This document shows positions 56,195 to 64,000 of a DNA stretch of 64,000 nucleotides, piece by piece. The stretch is from positions 94,005 to 158,004 of the forward strand of contig NZ_JAHLNO010000024.1 of the NCBI RefSeq assembly GCF_018916875.1, written 5' to 3'. The position numbers were made by a program, and so were the translations under genes. Source of the stretch: Virgibacillus proomii (GTDB lineage Bacteria; Bacillota; Bacilli; Bacillales; Amphibacillaceae). The notes beneath the pieces are model-generated. The model saw nothing but the letters and a program-made list of their open reading frames with translations, was not told the origin of the DNA and did not search any database. The stretch's first letter is position 1. Every line of letters begins with the position of its first letter.

Positions 56195-56640
56195 TGAAAC
56201 AAATCGTGAGAATGTCAGAAATCCTACATCAAGCAACACGTTCATCAAAATGTCTTCGCTGTTTCACGATACGTACATTCACTAGCTAATTCAGCGACTT
56301 TTACTTCTACCAATGGATGATAACGTTGATATTTTCTAATCCCTAGCCATTTATCTAATGGGTAATGGTTATGTCCGTTTTCATCCACCATTAAAGCCTT
56401 TTATAACATACGGAACCAAAGGTAAATGGAACGGTTTTACAATCCTCTCTTTTCACCAACCAGCCAGATGCCTGCTTCTCCTTCTTTATCACTTGATCTG
56501 TGTGAAAATACTCCCCCTAACAAATCTGAAAACAAGTCATGCATATAGCTTTGGATACTTTCTTCTGCTTCAATAAAATCATTTGTATTCTTTATTATCT
56601 CGTACAGTTTTGAACGCCTATAAGGAGGACTTCCCATTAT
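56195..56640 (-). pseudogene. ISLre2-family transposase, N-terminal part, decayed
   Basis: On the minus strand one can read YEIIKNTNDFIEAEESIQSYM, HDLFSDLLGGVF, then in other frames VKPFHLPLVP-like and MVDENGHNHYPLDKWLG, IRKYQRYHPLVEVKVAELAS and ECTYRETAKTF. This is the N-terminal third of ISLre2 transposases. It is frameshifted and lies in the opposite orientation to the C-terminal part, with the R1 fragment between them. No right or left IS end could be defined. Confidence 0.7.
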
Positions 56641-56921
56641 TTACGGATGATCGTCAACTTATCCGCCGCCTTTGTAGTTCAACTATTCGTTTGGGTCTGC
56701 TTATCCGCCTACAGTCCTCTCGGTTTCCTGCATCTCCTTTAAGACAATACCTCACGATGATGCCCTAGATTAGTCTTCTTGGGGTTGTACCAGCACTCCC
56801 AAGGAAGGACTTTCACCTTCTTCTGGGATTGGGGAGTCGTTTTTACCTAGGTAACGTTCTCCAACCTTTAACAATTCATTTGTGTAACAAAAGCTTACAA
56901 GGTGCGACTGCCCGTTCGCAC
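56641..56921 (-). other. Degenerate segment with R4 start, possible group II intron 5' domain
   Basis: Read on the minus strand from 56921 it begins GTGCGAACGGGCAG (R4, to about 56855), followed by GAAGGTGAAAGTCCTTCC near 56800, TTGGGAGTGCTGG, and GATGCAGGAAACCGAGAGG near 56740. GTGCG starts and GGTGAAAGTCC boxes are common at the 5' ends of bacterial group II introns. No reverse transcriptase or 3' end is seen. Part of this segment near 56640 could be the ISLre2 left end instead. Confidence 0.35.
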
Positions 56922-56923
56922 AC

Positions 56924-56952
56924 AAAAGGCTGTACTATTTATACAGCCTTTT
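56924..56952 (-). terminator. Rho-independent terminator of rnc
   Basis: On the minus strand AAGGCTGTA pairs with TACAGCCTT and is followed by TTGT. R4 begins right after it. The stop of rnc overlaps its upstream edge by a few bases. Confidence 0.85.
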
Positions 56953-56954
56953 CA

Positions 56955-57647
56955 CTAATTATGCGTTAGTTTATATTTATCCATGGCGGCTTTGGCAGCG
57001 CGTTGCTCTGCCTCTTTCTTTGTTCTCCCAGCTCCTGAACCATACACTGTTCCTTCAATTAATGCATTAGCGATAAATTCCTTATCATGAGAAGGGCCAC
57101 GCTCTTCTACAATTTTATACGCAATCGACAGATGTTTTACTTGTTGAACTAACTCCTGTAATTGACTTTTATAATCCATCGCATGCGAAAAAGCACCATT
57201 TGTAATTTTCGGAAATACATGACGTTCCAGAAATTGAATCGTTCTCTCAAAACCTTGGTCTAAATATAAGGCTCCTAAAAAAGCTTCAAAAACATCGGCT
57301 AATAATGTATCTCGATCACGACCGCCTGTCTGCTCTTCGCCTTTTCCTAGTAAAAGATAATTGCCAAATTTTAAACTCCGGGCAAACCCGGCTAACGATG
57401 GTTCACAAACGATTGCTGCACGTAATTTGGTCATTTCTCCTTCTGGCATTTGTGCATTTGTTCGAAATAAATATTGGGAAACTCCTAATTCTAGTACAGC
57501 ATCCCCTAAAAATTCTAATCTCTCATTATCCGAAAATACTTTTTCACGATGCTCATTCACATAAGATGAATGGGTGAATGCTTGTATGATTAACGAGCGG
57601 TTGTGAAAGCGAAGATTCAACTGTTTTTCTAATTGTTCAACATTCAT
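56955..57647 (-). CDS. rnc: Ribonuclease III
   Basis: RNase III cuts double-stranded RNA and processes rRNA and scRNA precursors. The 230-residue protein has the catalytic domain with the signature [20 protein letters not shown], the acidic [20 protein letters not shown] and the C-terminal dsRNA-binding domain with [20 protein letters not shown]. The ATG at 57647 is 8 nt after GAGG. It follows acpP, as in B. subtilis, but its usual neighbour smc is 5.7 kb away. Confidence 0.95.
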   Translation of the reverse strand: MNVEQLEKQLNLRFHNRSLIIQAFTHSSYVNEHREKVFSDNERLEFLGDAVLELGVSQYLFRTNAQMPEGEMTKLRAAIVCEPSLAGFARSLKFGNYLLLGKGEEQTGGRDRDTLLADVFEAFLGALYLDQGFERTIQFLERHVFPKITNGAFSHAMDYKSQLQELVQQVKHLSIAYKIVEERGPSHDKEFIANALIEGTVYGSGAGRTKKEAEQRAAKAAMDKYKLTHN

Positions 57648-57676
57648 CAACGGCACCTCTATTTTCAAAATATACA

Positions 57677-57702
57677 GAAAGCCTCGCTAATACGAGACTT
57701 TC
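57677..57702 (-). terminator. Possible terminator of the fapR-acpP operon
   Basis: On the minus strand GAAAGTCTCG pairs with CGAGGCTTTC (one mismatch) and a weak T-rich tail follows. It lies in the short gap between acpP and rnc, so it may give only partial termination. Confidence 0.55.
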
Positions 57703-57715
57703 CCTTTGCTTACTG

Positions 57716-57952
57716 TTAACCTTGTAATTTTTGTATGTAGTTAACAGCATCACCCACTGTATTTATTTTTTCTGCTTCTTCATCAGCAATTTCCATATCA
57801 AATTCATCTTCAAGCTCCATCACAAGCTCTACTACATCTAATGAATCCGCTTCTAGATCCTCTTTAAAAGAAGCTTCCATCGTTACCTTAGATTCGTCCA
57901 CATCCAGACGATCTACAATAATTGATTTTACACGTTCAAATACATCTGCCAC
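57716..57952 (-). CDS. acpP: Acyl carrier protein
   Basis: ACP carries growing acyl chains on a phosphopantetheine group. The 78 residues contain [19 protein letters not shown], with the modified serine in DSL. It follows fabG and precedes rnc. Confidence 0.97.
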   Translation of the reverse strand: MADVFERVKSIIVDRLDVDESKVTMEASFKEDLEADSLDVVELVMELEDEFDMEIADEEAEKINTVGDAVNYIQKLQG

Positions 57953-57994
57953 GACTTGTCACCTCCTTTCAAGTAGTATTATCCAATTTTTCAC

Positions 57995-58738
57995 TTACAT
58001 AACCATACCACCATCAATATGGATCGTTTGACCAGTAATATAACTTGCATCATCACTTGCTAGAAAACGAACGACCTTTGCTACATCTTCTGGCTCTCCT
58101 AATTTTTGTAGCGGAATCATCGTTAACATTTCTTCCTGCTGTTCTGGTGATAATGCTTCTGTCATATCTGTTGAAATAAACCCTGGCGCAACAGCATTAA
58201 CCAGAATATTTCTTGATGCTAGTTCCTTTGCAGTTGTTTTTGTTAAACCAATTACTCCTGCTTTTGCAGCCACATAATTTGCTTGACCGGGATTTCCGCT
58301 TATCCCAACGATCGAAGCCACATTAATAATTTTCCCTGCTCGCTGCTTCATCATCTGTCTGGTTACGGCCTTTGTGCAAAGGAAAACACCTTTTAAATTT
58401 GTATTTATTACTTCATCAAACTCTGTTTCCTTCATACGCATTAATAAATTATCTCTAGTAATACCGGCATTGTTTACGAGAATATCTAATGATCCAAATT
58501 CAGATATAACTTCTTTCACCATCATTTTTACTGCTGTTTCATCAGCTACATCGGTTTGTATTTTTATAGCTTTACATCCCAGTTTTTCAATCTCCTGGAC
58601 AACAGCCTCTGCTTTTTTTTCATTTCCAGCATAATTTATCGCTACATTCGAACCTTGTTTGGCAAGTTCCAGTGCTATAGCTCGACCGATACCACGAGAT
58701 GCTCCAGTAACTAATGCATTTTTTCCTTTTAGCATCAT
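57995..58738 (-). CDS. fabG: FabG, 3-oxoacyl-ACP reductase
   Basis: FabG reduces 3-oxoacyl-ACP with NADPH in each round of fatty acid elongation. The 247 residues show the short-chain dehydrogenase features [34 protein letters not shown], the catalytic triad with [14 protein letters not shown], and [15 protein letters not shown]. The stop of fabD (TGA) lies inside the ATGATG start of this gene, so fabD and fabG are coupled; the exact ATG is uncertain by one codon. Confidence 0.96.
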   Translation of the reverse strand: MMLKGKNALVTGASRGIGRAIALELAKQGSNVAINYAGNEKKAEAVVQEIEKLGCKAIKIQTDVADETAVKMMVKEVISEFGSLDILVNNAGITRDNLLMRMKETEFDEVINTNLKGVFLCTKAVTRQMMKQRAGKIINVASIVGISGNPGQANYVAAKAGVIGLTKTTAKELASRNILVNAVAPGFISTDMTEALSPEQQEEMLTMIPLQKLGEPEDVAKVVRFLASDDASYITGQTIHIDGGMVM

Positions 58739-59673
58739 GCTTCCTCCCTGTACCATGAAATAAATTCATTTAATGACTCAACATTCTGAACGGAAAATGT
58801 TTTTATTTTGCGGTCGATCTTTTTAACAAGTCCACATAATACCTTGCCATTTCCTACTTCAACAAATGCATCCACATTTTGCTCTATCATATTTCGAACC
58901 GACTGTTCAAAGCGAACAGGCGAATATAATTGTTTAATTAATAAATCCTTAATCTGATAATGCTCTCTCACTGGTTCAGCAGAGGCATTCGCATAAACTG
59001 GTATGGAAGCATCATGAAGTGTCACTTGATTTAAATACTCAGCAAAGGCTTCATTTGCCGTTTTCATTAAGCGTGAATGAAATGGACCACTTACATTTAA
59101 TTGTAAAACTCGTTTAGCGCCTTTAGCTTTTAACATCTCTGTTGCTTGTTCAATCCCTTTTACAGAACCGGAAATCACGATTTGCCCGGGACAGTTGAGA
59201 TTCGCAATGTCGACAATTTCGTCTGTTACTTGCTCCAATGCTAATTGAATTGTCTCTTCTTCTAATCCGAGGACAGCCGCCATCGTTCCTTGACCTTTGG
59301 GAAAAGCCTTCTCCATTAATCTGCCTCGTACAGCTACTAATGGAAGAGCTTCATCAAAAGAAAGAACGCCCGAGGCAACAAGAGCACTATATTCACCTAA
59401 ACTGTGACCAACCGCCATGATTGGCTGTACATTCGCTTTTATCAGCAGTGTATGTAAAGCTGTACTCATTAATAATAGAGCAGGTTGAGCATGCTCCGTT
59501 TGCGTTAAACGCTCTTTCGGCCCTGCAAACATAATAGAAGTTAAGTCTGTTTTTAACAATGAATCGGCCTCTTGAAATAACTCTTTTACAGCTGGATACG
59601 CATCATATATTTCTTTTCCCATCCCAACGGACTGTGAACCTTGCCCAGGAAACATAAAGGCTACTCTTTTCAT
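58735..59673 (-). CDS. fabD: FabD, malonyl-CoA:ACP malonyltransferase
   Basis: FabD moves malonyl from CoA to ACP. The 312 residues have [13 protein letters not shown] at the N-terminus, the nucleophile serine in [15 protein letters not shown], the arginine in [11 protein letters not shown] and the histidine in GPFHSRLM. It overlaps plsX by four bases. Confidence 0.96.
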   Translation of the reverse strand: MKRVAFMFPGQGSQSVGMGKEIYDAYPAVKELFQEADSLLKTDLTSIMFAGPKERLTQTEHAQPALLLMSTALHTLLIKANVQPIMAVGHSLGEYSALVASGVLSFDEALPLVAVRGRLMEKAFPKGQGTMAAVLGLEEETIQLALEQVTDEIVDIANLNCPGQIVISGSVKGIEQATEMLKAKGAKRVLQLNVSGPFHSRLMKTANEAFAEYLNQVTLHDASIPVYANASAEPVREHYQIKDLLIKQLYSPVRFEQSVRNMIEQNVDAFVEVGNGKVLCGLVKKIDRKIKTFSVQNVESLNEFISWYREEA

Positions 59674-60677
59674 GTAGTTTCCCCTTTCTTTATATCTAGT
59701 GTCGCTATGGTTGATTGTATTGTTTCTGTAATTTGGTATTCAACCATGTGTCGAGCTTGCTTTACTGCATTGTATATTGCTCGTTCATCCGACGAACCAT
59801 GAGCTTTAATCACCGGTGCTCGTAAACCAAATAAACCTGCTCCACCGTATTCAGAGTAGTCGAGCTTGGTTTTTAGTGCTACTAAATCTTTCTTTAATAA
59901 CCCAGCTGCGAACTTACTTTTTACTGACGCCATAAATGTTTCCCTCAGCATCGAAAATATCGCACCTGCTGATCCTTCAATCGTCTTAAGAGCAATATTC
60001 CCAGTAAAACCGTCTGTTACAACAACATCTGCTTGTCGTTTTAACATGTCTCGCGCTTCAACATTGCCGACAAAATGAATCGGCGCTTCTTGCAATAGTT
60101 TAAATGTTTTTTTAGCAAGGTCATTTCCTTTTCCATCTTCTGTTCCAACATTTAAAAGACCGACCTTTGGACGTGTAATCGAACGAACCTTTTCCATGTA
60201 GATAGAGCCCATTAGTGCATATTGTAGTAAATGTTGAGGTCGTGCATCGACATTTGCCCCTACATCTAAAAACAAAAATCCTTGGCCGTCTAGTGTCGGT
60301 AACGTCGGGCTTAATGCGGGACGGTCAATTCCGGTAATTCGTCCAACGATAAATAATCCGGCACTCATTAATGCCCCTGTATTTCCAGCTGATATACACG
60401 CATCAGCCTTGCCTTCTTTAACCTCCTTAGCCATTAAAACCATAGAGGAATTTTTTTTTCTTCGTACTGCTCGTACTGGCTCATCATCACTGGTAATAAT
60501 TTCATTAGCATGTAAAATATCTATTCGCTTATCGTCTGTCAAATATTTTTTTATTTCTTGTTCCCGTCCGACCAATGTAATATGTAAATCTTTTATTTCC
60601 GAGACAGCCTTCATCGCACCAAGGACAGTTGCTTTTGGCGCATGATCTCCTCCCATCGCATCTATAGCTATTCTCAT
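59670..60677 (-). CDS. plsX: PlsX, acyl-ACP:phosphate acyltransferase
   Basis: PlsX makes acyl-phosphate from acyl-ACP for phospholipid synthesis and for PlsY. The 335 residues contain the family signatures [53 protein letters not shown] and [17 protein letters not shown]. It lies between fapR and fabD as usual. Confidence 0.96.
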   Translation of the reverse strand: MRIAIDAMGGDHAPKATVLGAMKAVSEIKDLHITLVGREQEIKKYLTDDKRIDILHANEIITSDDEPVRAVRRKKNSSMVLMAKEVKEGKADACISAGNTGALMSAGLFIVGRITGIDRPALSPTLPTLDGQGFLFLDVGANVDARPQHLLQYALMGSIYMEKVRSITRPKVGLLNVGTEDGKGNDLAKKTFKLLQEAPIHFVGNVEARDMLKRQADVVVTDGFTGNIALKTIEGSAGAIFSMLRETFMASVKSKFAAGLLKKDLVALKTKLDYSEYGGAGLFGLRAPVIKAHGSSDERAIYNAVKQARHMVEYQITETIQSTIATLDIKKGETT

Positions 60678-61268
60678 TTAATTTACTCCTTTATGCTGAT
60701 TCGATTGATACATATGAAAGACTCCGGTAAATACTAATTCATTCTCGACATAGCTGTTGACATGGACAGTTGTTAATCCTTTTTCTTTTCCTTGAACCAT
60801 TGCTTTTGCTATTACTCGCTCGCCTTCTTTTACTTGTCTTGTAAATTTCAATTCCGATTTTGCAGTGAGTGCTAACTCATCATTTAACACTGCCACTGCT
60901 AATGAATTAGCCTGAGCAAACAAATGATGACCTCGAGCAATCTTATTACGAGAAAACACATGCTCATGACGAATATCCAAAATAGAAATAGCTCGCTTGT
61001 CTAATTCCAGATCAATTACTTCGCCAATTACTTCTTCAAGCGGCAATGCTTTAACCATCTCGTTCCATTGGTCTGTTGCAACCGATTTAATCCGTTGGCG
61101 TAATTCTGGAATAGACAGCTCCATCCGATCTAATCGAATCGTTTGAATGCTTACATTAAATTGCTTTGCCAACTCTTCATCCGTAATAAACGGTGTTTTT
61201 TCAATTGTTTCTTTTAATAAGCGCTGACGTTCAGCTTTTGGTCGTTTCATGTTTGCACCATCCAACAT
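60678..61268 (-). CDS. fapR: FapR, malonyl-CoA-responsive repressor of lipid genes
   Basis: FapR represses the fap regulon until malonyl-CoA binds. The N-terminal helix-turn-helix ([26 protein letters not shown]) and the C-terminal thioesterase-like sensor ([25 protein letters not shown]) are near-identical in style to B. subtilis FapR. Two ATG starts are possible: 61268 with an AAGGGA site 8 nt upstream ([11 protein letters not shown]), or 61250 (MKRPK, like B. subtilis) with a weaker site. It heads the fapR-plsX-fabD-fabG-acpP unit. Confidence 0.94.
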   Translation of the reverse strand: MLDGANMKRPKAERQRLLKETIEKTPFITDEELAKQFNVSIQTIRLDRMELSIPELRQRIKSVATDQWNEMVKALPLEEVIGEVIDLELDKRAISILDIRHEHVFSRNKIARGHHLFAQANSLAVAVLNDELALTAKSELKFTRQVKEGERVIAKAMVQGKEKGLTTVHVNSYVENELVFTGVFHMYQSNQHKGVN

Positions 61269-61435
61269 ATATTTATCCCTTTTATCTGCGTACATTTAAC
61301 ATGCCATCCCCAAGCAAAAAATTTCGTATTGGAGTATAGGGTAAATAATGGCTCTAAATGCACTAGTGTTTAACAAACATCCGTGGGGCATGATACGCTC
61401 CACTTAAATGATGTTCACTACAAGAACTTCCGTTT

Positions 61436-61477
61436 TTATGACTTGATCCTAATAGTAATATATAATACCTGAATCAA
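61436..61477 (-). promoter_or_regulatory. fapR promoter overlapped by a FapR operator
   Basis: On the minus strand -35 TTGATT (61477-61472) and -10 TATTAG (61454-61449) are 17 bp apart. The 17-bp site TTAGGATCAAGTCATAA (61452-61436) matches the recalled FapR operator consensus TTAGTACCTRGTCTTAA at 13 of 17 positions and overlaps the -10. This is the expected place for autoregulation. It lies 168 bp before the fapR start. Confidence 0.7.
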
Positions 61478-61492
61478 TTATGCAAACATTTA

Positions 61493-63523
61493 TTAATCTA
61501 ATTTTTCATTCGTTTGAAAACTATTTTCCACATACCTTAAAAGCGGCTGAAATTCGGGGGTTTTTAATAATTGACTATCGATTATTTCTTGTGCATCTTT
61601 GCGAGCTGTTTCCAATGCACGATAATCATGAACCATGTCCGCTACTTTAAACTCGGGTAAACCACTTTGCTTTTTTCCAAAGAAATCGCCTGGACCACGT
61701 AACTGAAGGTCTTGCTCGGATAACACAAAGCCATCCGTTGTTTCCGACATAATTCGCATTCTTTCTTTTCCTACTTCTCCTTTTGGATCTGCTATTAAAA
61801 TACAATAGCTCTGCTTATCACCTCTGCCAACCCTTCCCCGTAATTGATGAAGTTGAGATAAACCAAAGCGCTCTGCATCATAAATAACCATAATCGTTGC
61901 ATTTGGCACATTTACTCCCACTTCTATTACGGTAGTAGAAACAAGCAACTGGAGCTCATTGTTGGCAAATTTCTTCATAACCGTATCCTTTTCTTCTGCA
62001 GGTAACCGCCCATGCATAAGGCCAATATGAATCGATTCTGGAAAATAAGCTTTTAACTGATGATACACATCAACTGCATTTTGAATATCTAACTTATCGG
62101 ATTCCTCAATAAGTGGACAAATAACATAAGCCTGTTCTCCTTGCCTTATATGTTTTTCGATAAATTGTAACACCCGATCAAGAAGTGTCTCCTTCACCCA
62201 ATATGTTTCAACTTCTTTTCGTCCAGAAGGTAGCTCATCAATGACAGATACATCCATATCGCCAAATGCAGTAATCGCTAGCGTACGCGGGATCGGTGTT
62301 GCCGTCATAAAAAGAACATCTGGATGCAAGCCTTTTTCTCGTAATACACGCCGTTGCTCGACTCCAAAGCGATGCTGTTCATCTACAATAACAAAACCAA
62401 GGTTATTAAAGGTAACATCCTCTTGAATTAAAGCATGTGTTCCGACAACAATATCTATTTCGTGGTTGCGGATTTGCGTTGTTCGCTCTTTGCGTTTTTT
62501 CCCTTTTATCGAACCAGTAAGTAAAGTAATCCTTGCCCGGTCCCCAAATAATTCTATTAAAGAATGATAATGTTGTTCAGCTAATATTTCGGTAGGAACC
62601 ATTAAAGCGCCTTGCCTACCAGCTGTAATTGAAGCATACAAACATATCGCTGCGACTGCTGTTTTACCTGAACCTACATCGCCTTGTAACAGTCGATTCA
62701 TACGATAAGGGGATTTTAGGTCATCCATGATTTGCTTTAATACTTTATTCTGAGCATTAGTTAATGTAAAGGGAAAAGACGCTATAAATTCCTTTACTTT
62801 TGTTTTATCATAATGTTGGGCATTACCTTCTATTGCTTCGCGCTTCCATTTTCGTAATAATTGCATCTTCAACTGAAAAATTAATAACTCCTCATAAATA
62901 AACCTCCTGCGCGCATGCTTTAAAGCTATACGATTCTTCGGCATATGAATCATTTGATATGCCGCTTTTCTATCAGGCAGTTTATAAGCTGTTAAATAAA
63001 ATGGAGGTAAAATTTCGTCAATCGATGAAGCATAGCTCGCTAATGCTTGTTGAATCACTTTTTTTAGTTTTCTTGTCGTCAGCTCACCCTTTACCGGGTA
63101 GACTGCTTGCATTTGATCTTGTTGTTTCGCTTTTCCTTTTTTATAGGTAATAACTGTAATTTGCAGCCGGTGAGCATCCCATTTTCCTGTTAAAGTGACG
63201 ATGTCACCTTTTTGAATATGCTTTTTAGCGAAGGCCCGATTAAACATGACCGCTTTAACAGCGACTTGCTCGACTTCCAGCATAAAGGTTAGTCTTGATT
63301 TGCTTTTTCCATAAAAAGTAAGAGAAGGATCGTAAATTACCCTTCCCTCAATTGTAACTTTATCATCATGAACTAACTCACTAAGAGGTCTAATTTCAAA
63401 AACATCATATCGATAGGGAAAATGATTGATTAAATCTTCTACCGAATGAATTCCCATGCGAGCGAGATCTTCTGCCATTTTTTCGCCGACGCCTTTCACA
63501 TGAGTTACAGAATCACTTAGCAT
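61493..63523 (-). CDS. recG: RecG, ATP-dependent branched-DNA helicase
   Basis: RecG remodels stalled forks and Holliday junctions. The 676 residues have the wedge domain (HFPYRYDVFEIRPLSEL), Walker A LLQGDVGSGKTAVAAICL, the helicase motif FVIVDEQHRFGVEQR, TATPIPRTLAITAFGDMD, and HQLRGRVGRG near the C-terminus. The ATG follows GAGTGA. recG next to fapR is the B. subtilis order. Confidence 0.96.
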   Translation of the reverse strand: MLSDSVTHVKGVGEKMAEDLARMGIHSVEDLINHFPYRYDVFEIRPLSELVHDDKVTIEGRVIYDPSLTFYGKSKSRLTFMLEVEQVAVKAVMFNRAFAKKHIQKGDIVTLTGKWDAHRLQITVITYKKGKAKQQDQMQAVYPVKGELTTRKLKKVIQQALASYASSIDEILPPFYLTAYKLPDRKAAYQMIHMPKNRIALKHARRRFIYEELLIFQLKMQLLRKWKREAIEGNAQHYDKTKVKEFIASFPFTLTNAQNKVLKQIMDDLKSPYRMNRLLQGDVGSGKTAVAAICLYASITAGRQGALMVPTEILAEQHYHSLIELFGDRARITLLTGSIKGKKRKERTTQIRNHEIDIVVGTHALIQEDVTFNNLGFVIVDEQHRFGVEQRRVLREKGLHPDVLFMTATPIPRTLAITAFGDMDVSVIDELPSGRKEVETYWVKETLLDRVLQFIEKHIRQGEQAYVICPLIEESDKLDIQNAVDVYHQLKAYFPESIHIGLMHGRLPAEEKDTVMKKFANNELQLLVSTTVIEVGVNVPNATIMVIYDAERFGLSQLHQLRGRVGRGDKQSYCILIADPKGEVGKERMRIMSETTDGFVLSEQDLQLRGPGDFFGKKQSGLPEFKVADMVHDYRALETARKDAQEIIDSQLLKTPEFQPLLRYVENSFQTNEKLD

Positions 63524-64000
63524 GTAAAATCACTCTTTCCTAACTTATAGTTCCAAATAAATTTATCCTCTCCCCATCGAGCTATACCCTGTTGGGAGGC
63601 AGTATTTACAGTTTGTTCTGATTTAAGCTAGACGAAGCCTTTTACAAAAAATTTATCCATCAAGTAGAAATAGATATAATTTCCTAAACAATTTAAAGTT
63701 CCACTCGTATCGAAAATATCATTTTATATTTAACATACGAAGAAAATCTGTCATTTTTGGTGAACTTATTAAACAACCTCTTATAACAACTGCTTCATTT
63801 AGAAGAAGATTCCATAATGTGCTTACTTCTTGTTTTGATAGAATTCCAGCTCATCTTTTCTTTACATCATTTATTCAATACCACTAACGTCGCATTAATT
63901 TCGAATGAATATTCAGTTTATATTGTTGGGTTTTAAAATAAAAAATGAAAACATCAAAGCTAAGGTAGTAAACATCCATTTTTTTACTATAGCCTAAGAC
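63524..64000. other. Right-edge gap, no gene seen
   Basis: No coding region is visible. In B. subtilis sdaAA/sdaAB lie upstream of recG; no trace is seen here. Short stretches like GCTAGACGAAGCC near 63628 resemble part of R6, and the last 20 bases (TACTATAGCC) resemble the right end of R2, which may continue outside the window. Confidence 0.4.

Noticed and set aside
55375..56640. ISLre2 as an active insertion sequence
   Set aside because: The transposase has frameshifts, is split in two opposed parts, and is interrupted by R2 and R1; no terminal repeats could be defined.

Overview
The window is AT-rich chromosomal DNA from a motile, endospore-lineage Bacillota. Gene order matches the Bacillus subtilis recG-fapR-plsX-fabD-fabG-acpP-rnc-smc-ftsY-ylxM-ffh-rpsP-...-topA-xerC-hslV-hslU-codY-flgB fla/che block. 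Protein similarity and the dense intergenic repeats suggest a halophilic or halotolerant Bacillaceae of the Oceanobacillus/Virgibacillus type; this is an inference from recognition, not from a search. Almost every real gene is on the minus strand, so transcription runs from high to low coordinates.

Layout from high to low coordinates. 61493-63523: recG. 57716-61268: fapR-plsX-fabD-fabG-acpP (phospholipid and fatty acid synthesis), with a FapR operator overlapping its promoter. 56955-57647: rnc. 51292-56954: an accessory insertion that separates rnc from smc. It holds a chemoreceptor, a DUF1128 gene, a rearranged ISLre2 transposase and repeat debris. 42226-51291: smc, ftsY, ylxM, ffh, rpsP, khpA, ylqD, rimM and trmD (chromosome condensation, SRP targeting, ribosome and tRNA maturation). 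37711-41249: rplS, lepB, rbgA, rnhB. 35802-37696: ylqG-ylqH, which resemble an orphan FliK/FlhB export-switch pair. 29765-35586: sucCD, dprA, topA. 24628-28326: xerC-hslV-hslU-codY. trmFO, normally between topA and xerC, is absent there. 21530-24600: a decayed patch with pieces of a neurotransmitter:sodium symporter gene and a CdaR/PucR-type regulator gene. 1-21478: flgB to cheB, a long flagellar/chemotaxis operon covering the rod, MS ring, C ring, export gate, hook, switch and flagellar-number GTPases. It runs off the left edge inside cheB.

The most unusual content is a set of short non-coding interspersed repeats that fill nearly every large intergenic gap. I call them R1 to R6. R1 (about 150 bp) has two strong hairpins and is flanked on both sides by ATAAA. 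It has interrupted a transporter gene exactly at an ATAAA/TTTAT site and abuts the same pentamer in a transposase gene. It also forms a four-unit tandem array, and different copies carry different but still self-complementary stem sequences. R2 (about 90-100 bp) has a terminator-like hairpin and is inserted in the same transposase gene. R4 copies sit directly after two rho-independent terminators and may be 5' remnants of a group II intron. These families look like non-autonomous mobile elements. No transposase that could plausibly move them lies in the window.

Many genes have non-ATG starts or overlap the gene before, so start positions were chosen by ribosome-binding-site spacing and family alignment recalled from memory. 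No database searches were possible.
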